Positions 50,740-61,300 of a DNA stretch of 64,000 nucleotides are shown piece after piece; the first letter of the stretch is position 1; each line of letters begins with the position of its first letter. Under the pieces are notes generated by a model. It searched no databases and was not told the origin of the DNA. It worked only from the letters and a program-made list of their open reading frames with translations. The position numbers and the translations under genes are program-made. Source of the DNA: Pseudobutyrivibrio sp. UBA3626 (GTDB taxonomy: Bacteria; Bacillota; Clostridia; Lachnospirales; Lachnospiraceae); assembly GCA_002373675.1 (NCBI GenBank), contig DFLF01000009.1, forward strand, positions 1 to 64,000, written 5' to 3'.

Positions 50740-51750
50740 TTAGAACTTTCCAGCCTTCGCTGCTTCTTCTACACTAACAGCTACAGACACCGTCATACCT
50801 ACCATTGGGTTGTTGCCAGCACCGATAAGTCCCATCATCTCTACGTGAGCAGGAACTGAAGATGAACCTGCGAACTGAGCGTCTGAGTGCATACGACCAA
50901 GTGTATCAGTCATACCATAAGAAGCTGGACCTGCAGCCATGTTGTCTGGGTGAAGTGTACGACCTGTACCACCACCTGATGCAACTGAGAAGTACTTCTT
51001 GCCTTGCTCTATACATTCCTTCTTGTATGTACCAGCTGTAGGATGTTGGAAACGTGTAGGGTTTGTTGAGTTACCAGTAATTGATACACCAACATTTTCA
51101 TGATGCATAATTGCAACACCTTCCTGTACATCGTCAGCACCGTAGCACTTAACTGTTGCACGAAGACCATCTGAATAAGCCTTCTCATATACGATATTAA
51201 GCTTAGCTTCCTTATAATCATACTCTGTCTCAACATATGTAAATCCGTTGATACGGGAAATGATTTGAGCAGCGTCCTTGCCAAGTCCGTTAAGGATAAC
51301 GCGAAGTGGCTTCTGGCGAACCTTGTTAGCCTTCTCAGCGATACCGATAGCACCTTCAGCAGCTGCAAATGACTCATGTCCTGCTAGGAAGCAGAAGCAC
51401 TCTGTCTCTTCTTCTAGAAGCATCTTACCTAAGTTACCATGTCCAAGACCAACCTTTCTGTGGTCTGCTACTGAACCTGGAATACAGAAAGCCTGTAGGC
51501 CTTCACCGATTGCTGCAGCGGCATCTGAAGCCTTACGACAATCCTTCTTAATTGCGATTGCTGCACCTACAATATAAGCCCAGCAAGCATTTTCAAAACA
51601 AATTGGTTGAATGCCCTTAATCATATCATATACGTTAAGTCCGGCATCCTTAGTAATCTTCTCAGCTTCTTCGATTGAGCTGATTCCATATTTATTTAAC
51701 ACAGCATTAATCTGGTCAATTCTTCTTTCATATGATTCAAATAAAGCCAT
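50740..51750 (-). CDS. GGGtGRT protein
   Basis: 336 residues; the name-giving motif ASGGGTGRTLHPDNMAAG lies in the C-terminal half, followed by AHVEMMGLIGAGNNPMVG. This conserved protein of anaerobic Firmicutes has no known activity; glycine-rich loops suggest cofactor or nucleotide binding. It is encoded 15 bases after a NifU-like scaffold gene, a pairing I recall from many genomes, which points to an iron-sulfur-linked role. AAAGGAG precedes the ATG. Confidence 0.85.
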   Translation of the reverse strand: MALFESYERRIDQINAVLNKYGISSIEEAEKITKDAGLNVYDMIKGIQPICFENACWAYIVGAAIAIKKDCRKASDAAAAIGEGLQAFCIPGSVADHRKVGLGHGNLGKMLLEEETECFCFLAGHESFAAAEGAIGIAEKANKVRQKPLRVILNGLGKDAAQIISRINGFTYVETEYDYKEAKLNIVYEKAYSDGLRATVKCYGADDVQEGVAIMHHENVGVSITGNSTNPTRFQHPTAGTYKKECIEQGKKYFSVASGGGTGRTLHPDNMAAGPASYGMTDTLGRMHSDAQFAGSSSVPAHVEMMGLIGAGNNPMVGMTVSVAVSVEEAAKAGKF

Positions 51751-51765
51751 TGTTTCTCTCCTTTC

Positions 51766-52458
51766 CTACTCTACTCTTGGGTCGATAATCTTAGCTGCAT
51801 CAGCTACACGTCCGTAAGAACCTTTAGCCTTCTCCCATGCAGTATTAGGATCGTCGCCCTTCTTAATAAAGTCTGTCATCTTGCCAAGAGAAACGAACTC
51901 GTATCCGATTACTTCGTTATCAGAATCAAGAGCGATACCTGTTACATATCCCTCTGCCATCTCTAAGTAACGAACACCCTTCTCTTTAGTTGCATACATT
52001 GTACCAACCTGTGAACGAAGACCTTTACCTAAATCTTCAAGACCTGCACCAACTGCAAGACCATCATCTGAAAATGCAGATTGTGTACGTCCATATACTA
52101 TCTGTAAGAATAACTCTCTCATTGCTGTATTGATAGCATCACATACAAGGTCAGTATTAAGTGCTTCTAGGATTGTCTTACCTTGAAGAATCTCAGCTGC
52201 CATAGCTGCTGAGTGAGTCATACCAGAACATCCGATAGTCTCAACTAATGCCTCCTCGATAACACCATTCTTAACATTAAGAGATAATTTACAAGCACCC
52301 TGCTGTGGAGCACACCAGCCCACACCATGTGTAAATCCTGAAATATCTGTAATTTGTTTAGCCTTTACCCACTTTCCTTCTTCTGGAATTGGAGCTGGGT
52401 CATGCTTTGCGCCCTTAGCAACTGGACACATATTCTCTACTTCTTTTGTGTAAATCAT
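51766..52458 (-). CDS. NifU/IscU-like iron-sulfur scaffold protein
   Basis: 230 residues from the ATG at 52458 (AAAGGAG upstream). Cysteines sit in GWCAPQQGACKLSLNV and ETIGCSGMTHSAAMAAEI, matching the first two conserved positions of the IscU fold; the C-terminal region is longer than in IscU and lacks the standard third cysteine motif. It is expected to carry or deliver an Fe-S cluster, perhaps specifically to the GGGtGRT protein with which it is co-transcribed. Confidence 0.8.
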   Translation of the reverse strand: MIYTKEVENMCPVAKGAKHDPAPIPEEGKWVKAKQITDISGFTHGVGWCAPQQGACKLSLNVKNGVIEEALVETIGCSGMTHSAAMAAEILQGKTILEALNTDLVCDAINTAMRELFLQIVYGRTQSAFSDDGLAVGAGLEDLGKGLRSQVGTMYATKEKGVRYLEMAEGYVTGIALDSDNEVIGYEFVSLGKMTDFIKKGDDPNTAWEKAKGSYGRVADAAKIIDPRVE

Positions 52459-52613
52459 GTATGAAACTCCTTTCTTAACTTCCTTTGTGTTTTCCCACAC
52501 ATTGTTAATATTTTCTCATATTTTACGGATTTAGTCTAGTAGTATATATATCATTGTCTCGAAAATATTCTATATTATTTATTGATAAAGAGTAAATATA
52601 GGCAAACTTATAA

Positions 52614-52661
52614 AAGTCTCTTTCGAACACATTGGACGAAGTCCAGTTGAGAAAGAGACTT
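52614..52661 (-). terminator. Terminator after the beta-helix protein gene
   Basis: An 11-bp stem (AAGTCTCTTTC) with an inner GGAC/GTCC stem; TTTTAT follows on the minus strand. Confidence 0.7.
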
Positions 52662-52684
52662 GTTATAAGGTTGCCAAAAATATT

Positions 52685-53350
52685 CTAGTGCTTAGCCACA
52701 ATATTATCCCTATCCTTATAGATAGAATCAGCCGGAACAACGCCACGAACACAAGACACCGGATAAATGTTAGAATTAGGACACACCACTGTTCCTGGAT
52801 TCAGTACACTGTTACAACCCACTTCAACTCCATTACCAAGCATAGCGCCGAATTTCTTAAACCCTGTTTTAATTTCTTCCTTGCCATCCTTAACGACAAC
52901 AAGTGTCTTATCAGACTTCACATTAGATGTAATAGAGCCAGCACCCATGTGGGACTTGTATCCAAGTACAGAATCTCCTACATAATTATAATGTGGCACC
53001 TGTACATTATTAAAAAGCACTACATTCTTAAGCTCTGTAGAGTTACCCACTACACAATTCTTGCCCACAATAGCATTACCTCGAATAAATGCTCCCGGTC
53101 TAACCTCTGTATCTTCATCAATAATAAGAGGTCCTGTAATGGTAGCCGTATCATATATCTTAACTGACTTAGCAATCCAGATATCTTCTCCTCTTTTCTC
53201 GAAAATGTTACTATCCAATGTAGGACCTAATTGCTTAATGAAATCCCCTATCTTAGGAAGCACCTCCCAAGGATACTCAATATCCTTAAATAATTCTGCA
53301 GCGATTGTCTGCTCAAGGTCGTACATATTACTAATCTTACATGAATTCAT
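52685..53350 (-). CDS. Left-handed beta-helix (UDP-GlcNAc pyrophosphorylase-like) protein
   Basis: 221 residues from the ATG at 53350 (AGGGAGA upstream). It has hexapeptide-type turns: VKIYDTATITGPLIIDEDTE, VRPGAFIRGNAIVGKNCVVG and LNPGTVVCPNSNIYP, as in GlmU C-terminal domains. There is no N-terminal nucleotidyltransferase motif, so it is either an acyltransferase or a structural homologue often annotated as UDP-N-acetylglucosamine pyrophosphorylase. It follows topoisomerase III by 16 bases. Confidence 0.75.
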   Translation of the reverse strand: MNSCKISNMYDLEQTIAAELFKDIEYPWEVLPKIGDFIKQLGPTLDSNIFEKRGEDIWIAKSVKIYDTATITGPLIIDEDTEVRPGAFIRGNAIVGKNCVVGNSTELKNVVLFNNVQVPHYNYVGDSVLGYKSHMGAGSITSNVKSDKTLVVVKDGKEEIKTGFKKFGAMLGNGVEVGCNSVLNPGTVVCPNSNIYPVSCVRGVVPADSIYKDRDNIVAKH

Positions 53351-53366
53351 ATTATATCTCCCTACT

Positions 53367-55508
53367 CTATCCTTTCTTACTTTTAGCCTTTGTCTTAGTC
53401 TTATAGAATCCCGACAAATACCTATATCTCGCATCAAGAGCATCGTTTCTTGTGTATTTACTCTTAACCTTATCAGTCTTATCAACTATAAACGCCCTAA
53501 GCTTCTCCATATACTCATCTTCTGATATACTTCCATCAGCTACTCCGGTAAGTCCTTTTTCCCAGCTAGCTGTTAAATCAGGATTTAACAACGAAGGAAT
53601 TGAGTTAATAACCACATCATTCACTAACTCGCCTCGAAGCGTAGGTGTTATTATCTGAGTTTTCTTATTAAGAGACAGATACTTGATATTAACAAGCTTC
53701 TTAAGTATCTCAGCACGAGTTGCAGATGTACCTATTCCGCTTCCTTTTATCTGCGCCCTTAGATCCTCATCTTCTATTAGCTGTCCCGCATTTTCCATAG
53801 CCAGAATAATAGAGCCGGAATTATATCGTTTAGGTGGTGACGTCTCGCCCTCCTTAATGTAATAATTATTAAAGTCGAGCTTATCGCCTTTCTTTAATCT
53901 TGATATAATTTCTGCCATTTCTAAAGGATTTAACGAATTATTATCTTCTTCCGAAGAATCTGCACTCTCTCCTGTATCAGAATCATCATTAGAATTACTT
54001 CCACCTTCATCAGACTTCTTATTCTTATCGTTCTTGAAGGAATAATTCATTACCTTAAGATATCCTTCTTCCTTAAGGTACTTATTATTAGCATATAATG
54101 GTTCAGTATCAACCTTAGCAATAATTGAACATTTCTCATAAATAGCAGGTTCAAAGAATATTGCTAAGAAACGCCTTACTATAACTTCATATACTCGTAC
54201 AGCCCTAGGATTAAGAGATTTAAGCACCTGCATACCCTGACCTGTTGGAATAATAGCATAGTGATCAGTTATCTTCTTATCATCTACATATCTTGTCTTC
54301 TCTAAGCCAGTATAAAGCTTATTGTCAAGTATTTCCTCAGCAAATGATTTGACACCTGTAAGGGATTTAAGACCATTAATATTCTTGGTTATTTCCTTTG
54401 CAACTGCAGTTGATAACACCCTGGCATCTGTTCTAGGATAAGTTACAAGCTTCTTCTCATATAATTCCTGAACCACATTAAGTGTCTCATCGGGACTAAT
54501 TTTGAATAATTTGGAACAATCATTCTGTAGTTCTGCTAAGTTATACAGAAGTGGCGGATTCTTCTTCTCCTTCTTCTTAGAGATACTATGAATCTTAGCC
54601 TTTTCTTGTACATTTGTTAAATCTTCAATTAATTTATCTGCATCTTCCTTCTTCTTAAATCCATTTTCTTTATAAAGGAGTGGCGAATCAAGATACTTAG
54701 AAGTATCAAGAGCTTTCCATTCAAATGTCACCTTGACACCGCTCTTGTTAGCGCCATCCGTCGCATCAGCATTTTCTCCATCAGAGTTTGCTTCTTTATC
54801 AATAAGGACATCCCCAAGCACACGATAGAAAGGCGTTTTAACAAATTCCCTTATTTCACGTTCTCTTCTTACAACCATACCAAGTACGCATGTCATAACA
54901 CGACCTACTGATATGGCTGAGTATTTCTCATTCATGCAATTAGCCAGTGCGTATCCGTATTTTAGTGAAAGAAGTCTTGAGAAATTGATACCCATTAGAT
55001 AATCTTCTTTTGCACGAAGATATGCAGATTTCGATAGATTGTCATAATATGAGAGGTCTTTTGCTTCACGAATACCGCGAAGGATTTCTTCCTCAGTCTG
55101 GGAATCTATCCACACTCGCTTCCTAGTCTTGCCTTCAACATGAGCTTCTTGTTCAACAAGCCTATATATATACTCTCCTTCACGTCCAGAGTCGGTACAT
55201 ACATAAATTGTATCAACATCCTCTCTATTAAGCAGTCCAGATACTGTTTTGAATTGTTTTGCGGCATTACCAATAACCTCATATAAATACTTATCAGGAA
55301 TAAAAGGTAGCGTCTCGAGGCGCCACCTTTTAAGATTCTCATCATATCTGTCTGGATAACTCATTGTTACAAGATGGCCTACACACCATGTAACTACAGC
55401 ATTATCCGACTCCATATATCCGTCATGATTCTTAAGATTCTCCTTAAGAGCCTTGCCAAATTCTCGTGCGACAGAAGGTTTCTCCGCAATATACAAAGAT
55501 TTACCCAT
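53367..55508 (-). CDS. topB: DNA topoisomerase III (type IA)
   Basis: 713 residues. The TOPRIM domain opens with SLYIAEKPSVAREFGKAL and contains DSGREGEYIYRL; the active-site tyrosine lies in LVTYPRTDARVLS. The domain order is that of TopB. A strongly acidic, low-complexity linker (about residues 495-530) interrupts the C-terminal region, and the lysine-rich end (KTKTKAKSKKG) lacks zinc fingers. Copies with this layout are often carried by integrative elements, but this one has housekeeping-type neighbours. Three-base gap to the upstream ATPase gene. Confidence 0.93.
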   Translation of the reverse strand: MGKSLYIAEKPSVAREFGKALKENLKNHDGYMESDNAVVTWCVGHLVTMSYPDRYDENLKRWRLETLPFIPDKYLYEVIGNAAKQFKTVSGLLNREDVDTIYVCTDSGREGEYIYRLVEQEAHVEGKTRKRVWIDSQTEEEILRGIREAKDLSYYDNLSKSAYLRAKEDYLMGINFSRLLSLKYGYALANCMNEKYSAISVGRVMTCVLGMVVRREREIREFVKTPFYRVLGDVLIDKEANSDGENADATDGANKSGVKVTFEWKALDTSKYLDSPLLYKENGFKKKEDADKLIEDLTNVQEKAKIHSISKKKEKKNPPLLYNLAELQNDCSKLFKISPDETLNVVQELYEKKLVTYPRTDARVLSTAVAKEITKNINGLKSLTGVKSFAEEILDNKLYTGLEKTRYVDDKKITDHYAIIPTGQGMQVLKSLNPRAVRVYEVIVRRFLAIFFEPAIYEKCSIIAKVDTEPLYANNKYLKEEGYLKVMNYSFKNDKNKKSDEGGSNSNDDSDTGESADSSEEDNNSLNPLEMAEIISRLKKGDKLDFNNYYIKEGETSPPKRYNSGSIILAMENAGQLIEDEDLRAQIKGSGIGTSATRAEILKKLVNIKYLSLNKKTQIITPTLRGELVNDVVINSIPSLLNPDLTASWEKGLTGVADGSISEDEYMEKLRAFIVDKTDKVKSKYTRNDALDARYRYLSGFYKTKTKAKSKKG

Positions 55509-55511
55509 AAA

Positions 55512-56855
55512 TTATAATTCCTTCATATCAACTAAGACGATTGATTTGTCTTCCTTCGATAAATCAACTAGCTTCTTATCAAATGCTGTTGCCGAGAAAA
55601 GATATGTTGTCTTAGCGTTGATTCTTGCTTTCTTCATTGATTCAACAAGCTTCTCATAATCATTAATTGTTAATTCTTTTGCCTTCCAGTTACACATTCC
55701 AACAACATTATTTCTCACATTATCCTGTGCAACAATATCAATTGTTCCTGACTTACCAAGCCAGGTTCCAATCTTTTTAACATTAATAGTACACTGACCA
55801 ACCTTATTAAGAAGTTCTAGATACTCCTTACATACATTTACAAAATATCTCTGTAAGTACGAAGCAAGATTATCCTTTATATATAAATCATAGAACATCT
55901 CACTAGACATAAAATAAAGTTCTGACAAATGTGGATATATGAAATGGAAATAGAAATTAATATAATTATTACTAATTCTGTATATTCCCTTCTTAGCATT
56001 ATCCCATCCGCCGGTTTCAAAACTAACTACTTTCTCAACAACGTCAAATGCAGCAAGATTCTTAATATATACGCTTATCTTAGCACGAGAATAGCCAGTA
56101 TCATTATATAAGTCATTTAACTTCTCGTTACCCTCTGCAATAGACGATAGAATTGTATTATATACTGTAAGTTCTCTAAGTTCGCTTCCTAAGAATTCAT
56201 TAGCTTCGTTAAACAAGAATCCATTAACATCAAGAATATTGTCACATACATTCTGCTTAAATGACTTAGACTGGTTCCATCTATTGAGGTAAGAAGGTAC
56301 ACCACCAAGTATTCCATATACTGTAACACTCTCTTCTACTGAATACTTTGGAAATGCTCTTACAACATCAAGAAATCCCACTTCATCAAGCTTTAATCTG
56401 GCATCAATAACATCTTTTTCACCAGAGAACAAATCATCAAGATCATTATTAATCCATGAAAGAGAAGATGAACATAGTATAATAAACATTTGATTCTTGT
56501 ACTTAGTAAGTGTCTTAATAAAAGAATCATCCTTCTTAACAATATATTCAAAATCATCTATTACTAATATTTTTTTACCAGTTATAATACCTGAAATAGT
56601 CTTAAAGCAATCATCATATGAATCAATACTTGATTTAGCCTTTAGATTATTCTTAATATCATGTGCAAAAGCCTGTAACTGCTTCTCAGGTGACACATTT
56701 CTACACTTATAGAAGAATGCATTCTTTCCTTTGCAAAAGCTATCTATAAAGTCTTCCTTAAGACATCCTCTGGCTCCATATACAAGTACTAACTGATTAC
56801 TATTCTCAGAGTATATTTTCTCCAACTTTTTTTGTTCATTTGAACGAGTTACCAT
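55512..56855 (-). CDS. ATPase-like protein with DUF234 C-terminus and degenerate P-loop
   Basis: 447 residues. The N-terminal part follows archaeal/bacterial DUF234 ATPases, with Walker B ILVIDDFEYI and LDEVGFLDVVRAFP; the winged-helix part reads NDTGYSRAKISVYIKNL and the C-terminal nuclease-like part GTIDIVAQDN...GMCNWKAK. The Walker A position reads VYGARGCLKEDF, lacking the expected GKS/T, so ATP hydrolysis is doubtful. Coupled to topB three bases downstream. Confidence 0.75.
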   Translation of the reverse strand: MVTRSNEQKKLEKIYSENSNQLVLVYGARGCLKEDFIDSFCKGKNAFFYKCRNVSPEKQLQAFAHDIKNNLKAKSSIDSYDDCFKTISGIITGKKILVIDDFEYIVKKDDSFIKTLTKYKNQMFIILCSSSLSWINNDLDDLFSGEKDVIDARLKLDEVGFLDVVRAFPKYSVEESVTVYGILGGVPSYLNRWNQSKSFKQNVCDNILDVNGFLFNEANEFLGSELRELTVYNTILSSIAEGNEKLNDLYNDTGYSRAKISVYIKNLAAFDVVEKVVSFETGGWDNAKKGIYRISNNYINFYFHFIYPHLSELYFMSSEMFYDLYIKDNLASYLQRYFVNVCKEYLELLNKVGQCTINVKKIGTWLGKSGTIDIVAQDNVRNNVVGMCNWKAKELTINDYEKLVESMKKARINAKTTYLFSATAFDKKLVDLSKEDKSIVLVDMKEL

Positions 56856-57050
56856 AACAATTCCTTTCTCCCTCTATAATACATATGCATTAATATTATA
56901 TAAAAAATTAAATCAAAGTACAATAAGGAATATATGTTTTGTTAAATGTACATTAAACTATATATAGTGGTGTTAAAACGAAAGTCTACCAATTATAGAT
57001 TCTGCCTTGGAATATGCTATTTATGTAATAATAAAAGGGGACACAAATAA

Positions 57051-57079
57051 GGGGACATAGCCCAAATGGCAATGTCCCC
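57051..57079 (-). terminator. Terminator of the asd gene
   Basis: An 8-bp GGGGACAT/ATGTCCCC stem about 30 bases past the asd stop, with a further GGGGACA half-copy at 57038. It is followed on the minus strand by TTATTT. Confidence 0.6.
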
Positions 57080-57107
57080 TACTATACTATTTATTATTCT
57101 AAGCGCC

Positions 57108-58199
57108 CTACTTCTTCGTAATATATCCTTCAGCCTTAAGAAGTTCTGCACAAAGAACTGCGCCTCCTGCAGCGCCACGAACTGTATTATGAGCAAGACC
57201 TATAAACTTCCAATCATAGATTGTATCTTCACGAAGTCTACCAACAGATACACCCATACCATTTTCATAATCAACATCAAGTGCAACCTGTGGACGGTCA
57301 TCCTCTTCAAGATATTGAATAAATTGCTTTGGTGCACTTGGGAGATTAAGTTCCTGTGGTCTTCCACTAAAGTTCTTAAGAGCTTCAACTAATTGCTCTT
57401 TCGTAGCTTTCTTCTTAAACTTAACAAATACAGAAGCTGTATGACCATTAAGAACCGGTACACGTACACATTGACATGTAATCTTAGGAGATGATGCTGG
57501 AACAATCTCACCCTTGGCTTCATCAATATGTCCCCATATTCTAAGTGGCTCTTTCTCAGACTTCTCTTCCTCGCCACCGATATATGGGATAATATTGTGT
57601 TCCATCTCTGGCCAATCCTTGAATGTCTTACCAGCACCTGAGATTGCCTGATATGTTGAAGCAACTACTTCGTATGGCTCAAACTCTTTCCATGCTGTAA
57701 GTGCCGGTGCATATGCCTGAATAGAACAATTCGGCTTAACAGCAACAAATCCTCGTGTTGTGCCAAGACGCTTCTTCTGGTACTTGATAACTTCCATATG
57801 TTCTGGATTAACCTCTGGTACAACCATAGGTACATCAGGAGTCCATCTATGAGCAGAGTTATTAGATACAACAGGTGTCTCTGTCTTTGCATACTCTTCT
57901 TCAATAGCCTTGATTTCTTCCTTAGTCATATCAACCGCTGAGAAAACGAAATCAACGTCTGAAGCAACATTTTCCACTTCATTGACATTCTTAACAACAA
58001 TAGACTTAACAGCTTCTGGCATTGGAGTATCCATTTTCCATCTACCACCTACTGCTTCTTCATAAGTCTTTCCTGCCGACCTAGGTGAAGCTGCAATAGT
58101 TGTAACTTCAAACCATGGATGATTATCAAGTAACGATATGAATCTCTGTCCAACCATTCCTGTTCCACCAAGTATTCCTACCTTTAATTTCTCGCTCAT
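57108..58199 (-). CDS. asd: Aspartate-semialdehyde dehydrogenase
   Basis: 363 residues from the ATG at 58199 (AAGGAGT upstream). It has the NADP loop VGILGGTGMVGQRF, the catalytic cysteine in AVKPNCSIQA and the substrate region STYQAISGAGKTF, in the longer form shared with archaea and fungi. It reduces aspartyl phosphate to the semialdehyde for lysine, methionine and threonine synthesis and for diaminopimelate. The same frame stays open upstream to the stop of the surface-protein gene, but the ribosome site fixes the start. Confidence 0.93.
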   Translation of the reverse strand: MSEKLKVGILGGTGMVGQRFISLLDNHPWFEVTTIAASPRSAGKTYEEAVGGRWKMDTPMPEAVKSIVVKNVNEVENVASDVDFVFSAVDMTKEEIKAIEEEYAKTETPVVSNNSAHRWTPDVPMVVPEVNPEHMEVIKYQKKRLGTTRGFVAVKPNCSIQAYAPALTAWKEFEPYEVVASTYQAISGAGKTFKDWPEMEHNIIPYIGGEEEKSEKEPLRIWGHIDEAKGEIVPASSPKITCQCVRVPVLNGHTASVFVKFKKKATKEQLVEALKNFSGRPQELNLPSAPKQFIQYLEEDDRPQVALDVDYENGMGVSVGRLREDTIYDWKFIGLAHNTVRGAAGGAVLCAELLKAEGYITKK

Positions 58200-58252
58200 T
58201 CTCTTACTCCTTGCTATTTGTTTAGTATTTTTTTCTTTTTTGTTTTTCTTAC

Positions 58253-58287
58253 ACGGACAAATGTTCTTCATTTTTCCTTTTGTCCGT
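58253..58287. other. Hairpin between the surface protein and asd
   Basis: Perfect 9-bp arms ACGGACAAA and TTTGTCCGT with a 17-base loop. There is no T tract on the minus strand, so it is more likely an RNA-processing or operator element than a terminator. Confidence 0.4.
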
Positions 58288-58325
58288 ATGGCGCGTACAT
58301 TTGTCGCTCCACGAAATATAATATA

Positions 58326-61300
58326 CTAAAACCAGCTCTTTTGCAACATAAAATATGACAATATTCCTTTTTCTCCTGTCTTTGGCGATTTTGCATAGCT
58401 CTTAGACTTATCTGTGTTCATATCAGAGACCGTAGCATCACTGGATAAGACATTATTTTCCACGTCTTCAAAAGAAGGCGCCCTTCTTACTACCATCTTG
58501 ATTATCTGTGTATGCTCTTCTCCTGCTGCAAGAGGCTTTGAATCTGCTGTAAATTTTACATTTTCTGGAAGAACATAGCCTTCTGGCACACTGGTTCCTA
58601 CTAATGTATACTTTGAACCCGACTTAAGTATTCCAGATATTAATTCTTCATTATCATCAGATGTCCATTCTCTTATATCACAATTTGTCTTGTCACATAC
58701 TAGTTTAATTGCAGCACCCTTTATAGGATTGCCATTCTCATCTATAACTTTAACTGCAACTTTAAGGCGTGGCTCGTACCATGTAACATTTCCATCTTCT
58801 GATACCAATGCTGTTCCCTTAGCATCATCAATTGACTCTAATTCAAATGTTCCATCACCATTACGAATGAATCTAACAATTATCGGATCTTTGGATACTT
58901 GATATCCACTTGGTGCGTCAATCTCCTTAATCATATATACCAATCCCACATCTACTCCATTAAAGGTAATGGTTCCATTTTCATCTGTAACTGCAGTAGA
59001 CACCAGGTTCCATGTATCTTTTTCATTATCATCTTCTCCCTTAGCGCCCTTTAGCATTTTCGTAGAATCACAACCAGTAATATCCTTGGCAGAAATGGAA
59101 GAATAGCGATACAATCCATAAGTCGAGCCAGAAAGCATCTTATTCTTATCTTCTCTATCAGCTTTCTGAAGAATCAAGTCCTGTCTATATACTTCTAACT
59201 TAACGTCTTTGGAAAGAACGTACGCTCCATTAGGATATTTAAGCCCCTCAAAAGTAGACAAATCTACATTTGCCTCATATACTGTCTCATCAACTACTAC
59301 ATTACTGCTTGAAGAAGACATCATCTTTACATAGTAAGTATCCTGCTTAAGACCTTGTACTTTAACTACACCATCCCCATTAGAAGTAACTTTCTTAACA
59401 AGATTATTATCCGTACACTCTTCATCCGAGTAAATGCCATATGTAACACCATTCATATTGGCTTTCGCATCAAAGTCTTTACTACAATCTTCGTTATATC
59501 TTACATCTACATTAAATTGCAGATTTGTTGGTGCATTAACATATGTCAATACTGCTTCGTCAGCTTTCTTTATCGAATTAGATACTCCAAGAAGACTATT
59601 TGCATTAGTATCATTACTGGCCTTTCCAATTTCCTTAAGAGTAGAAGCATCCTTATTAACAGATATAACCTTTACCGTATTGTCCGCATACAACTCAAAT
59701 TCAAGGCCCGAATCATCAAGAGCATAATATACTTCATCAATTAATCCACCAACCGGTGCCTTCTTCTCAACTAATGTATATCTGCCCGGCTCTAGTCCTA
59801 TTATCTCAAGTTTGCCTCCTAACAATGCTCCTTGTGATACAAGATCATCTCTTATTACATCACCCTTACTATCTAGTAACTTGAACTCTCCACCATCAAG
59901 AATCTCATTATCTTCATTAGTAAGCTTAATAGCTACACGATTCATTCTATTAGTAACAACAATATTTTGATTGCTATTTCCAACTTCCTCTGTTATTTCT
60001 ACGTCAAATTTATCAGCCTTATTGTAAGGATTCTTTACTGACTTTTGAGTAAATGTGTATGTATTTCCTACTACAAATTCATTTACAACATCAATATATC
60101 CATCATTATCTTCATCTTCAAATCTCTTAGTCTCCTCATCGTTACTACCAGCAAAGATTCCTGTAATTTCATAAGACATATGGTTAGATAGAAGACCTTC
60201 ACCTATTAATTCAACATTTGCCGCATCCTCATCACTTCCGTCAAGGATATTAATACCCTGAGTCTTAATTCGCACACGTGTTGCACTATCAGATACTTTC
60301 TTATCAAGTGTCTGATTAGGCGTAGCATCATTAATTGTCCATCCACCATGCATTGTATTATCTAACTGATAGCCAAAAGGTGCTTTAACTTCTTTAAGAT
60401 AATATGTATTCCAAAGCAGATTATTAAATGTCAACTTACCATTTTCATCTGTTATTGCTGTCGCAACTTCCGTATATTCATCTCCATTCTTTGTATAAAG
60501 CTTATATACAGCTCCCTGCAGAGACTTACTTCCATCTGGAGTTGTCTTTGTAACATTAATGGTTCCCGGAAGTGGATGATTCTTAACCTTAACAGGTATT
60601 GTGCTATTATGAGTTGTACTATCAACGCTAAATTCATATCTCTTAGTAGAATCAATTATTCCATAAGCATTTGGTGCACTATTTTGTTTGAGATAATAAT
60701 TACCAACTGTCAGATAATCAATATCAATTCCATTAGAATTTGTTATATTGTTATATCCATTAACAACACTATTATCATCAGCATTATATAAGGTATACGT
60801 TCCTCCTGTAATTACAGTATCATCATTGTCTTCGCTTACTTCTATAATCTCAACCTTAGAACGAATCTCCTGTAGTGTAATAGTTACAGTTGTATCAGAT
60901 ACTGCTGCACTCATTACAGAATCATTAGTTGATGATACACCAAATCCTGTACCCTTATCATTAACTGTAAGAATTACCTTCTCTTCATCAATAGGCATAT
61001 ACTTTGAAGGAAGAATTCCAGTTATCTCATAACTTCCAGATACATTAACCTTCTTATCCAGATTAAGACTGCTACCTCTTAGAGTCGTATTAGAGTTATC
61101 TTTCATGGAAAGCGTAGCATCATTTATAATATCCCCATCCTGATTCTTGACTATAACATTTCCTACAATAGGAGATTCTGTTATATCAACCTTTTTATTA
61201 CCATTGAAATTATTGATTGCAATATTATCGTGCTTCTTGTATCCATCAGGTATAGTTTTCTGAATAAGAGTATATGACTTACCTTGTATTAACTCATTCT

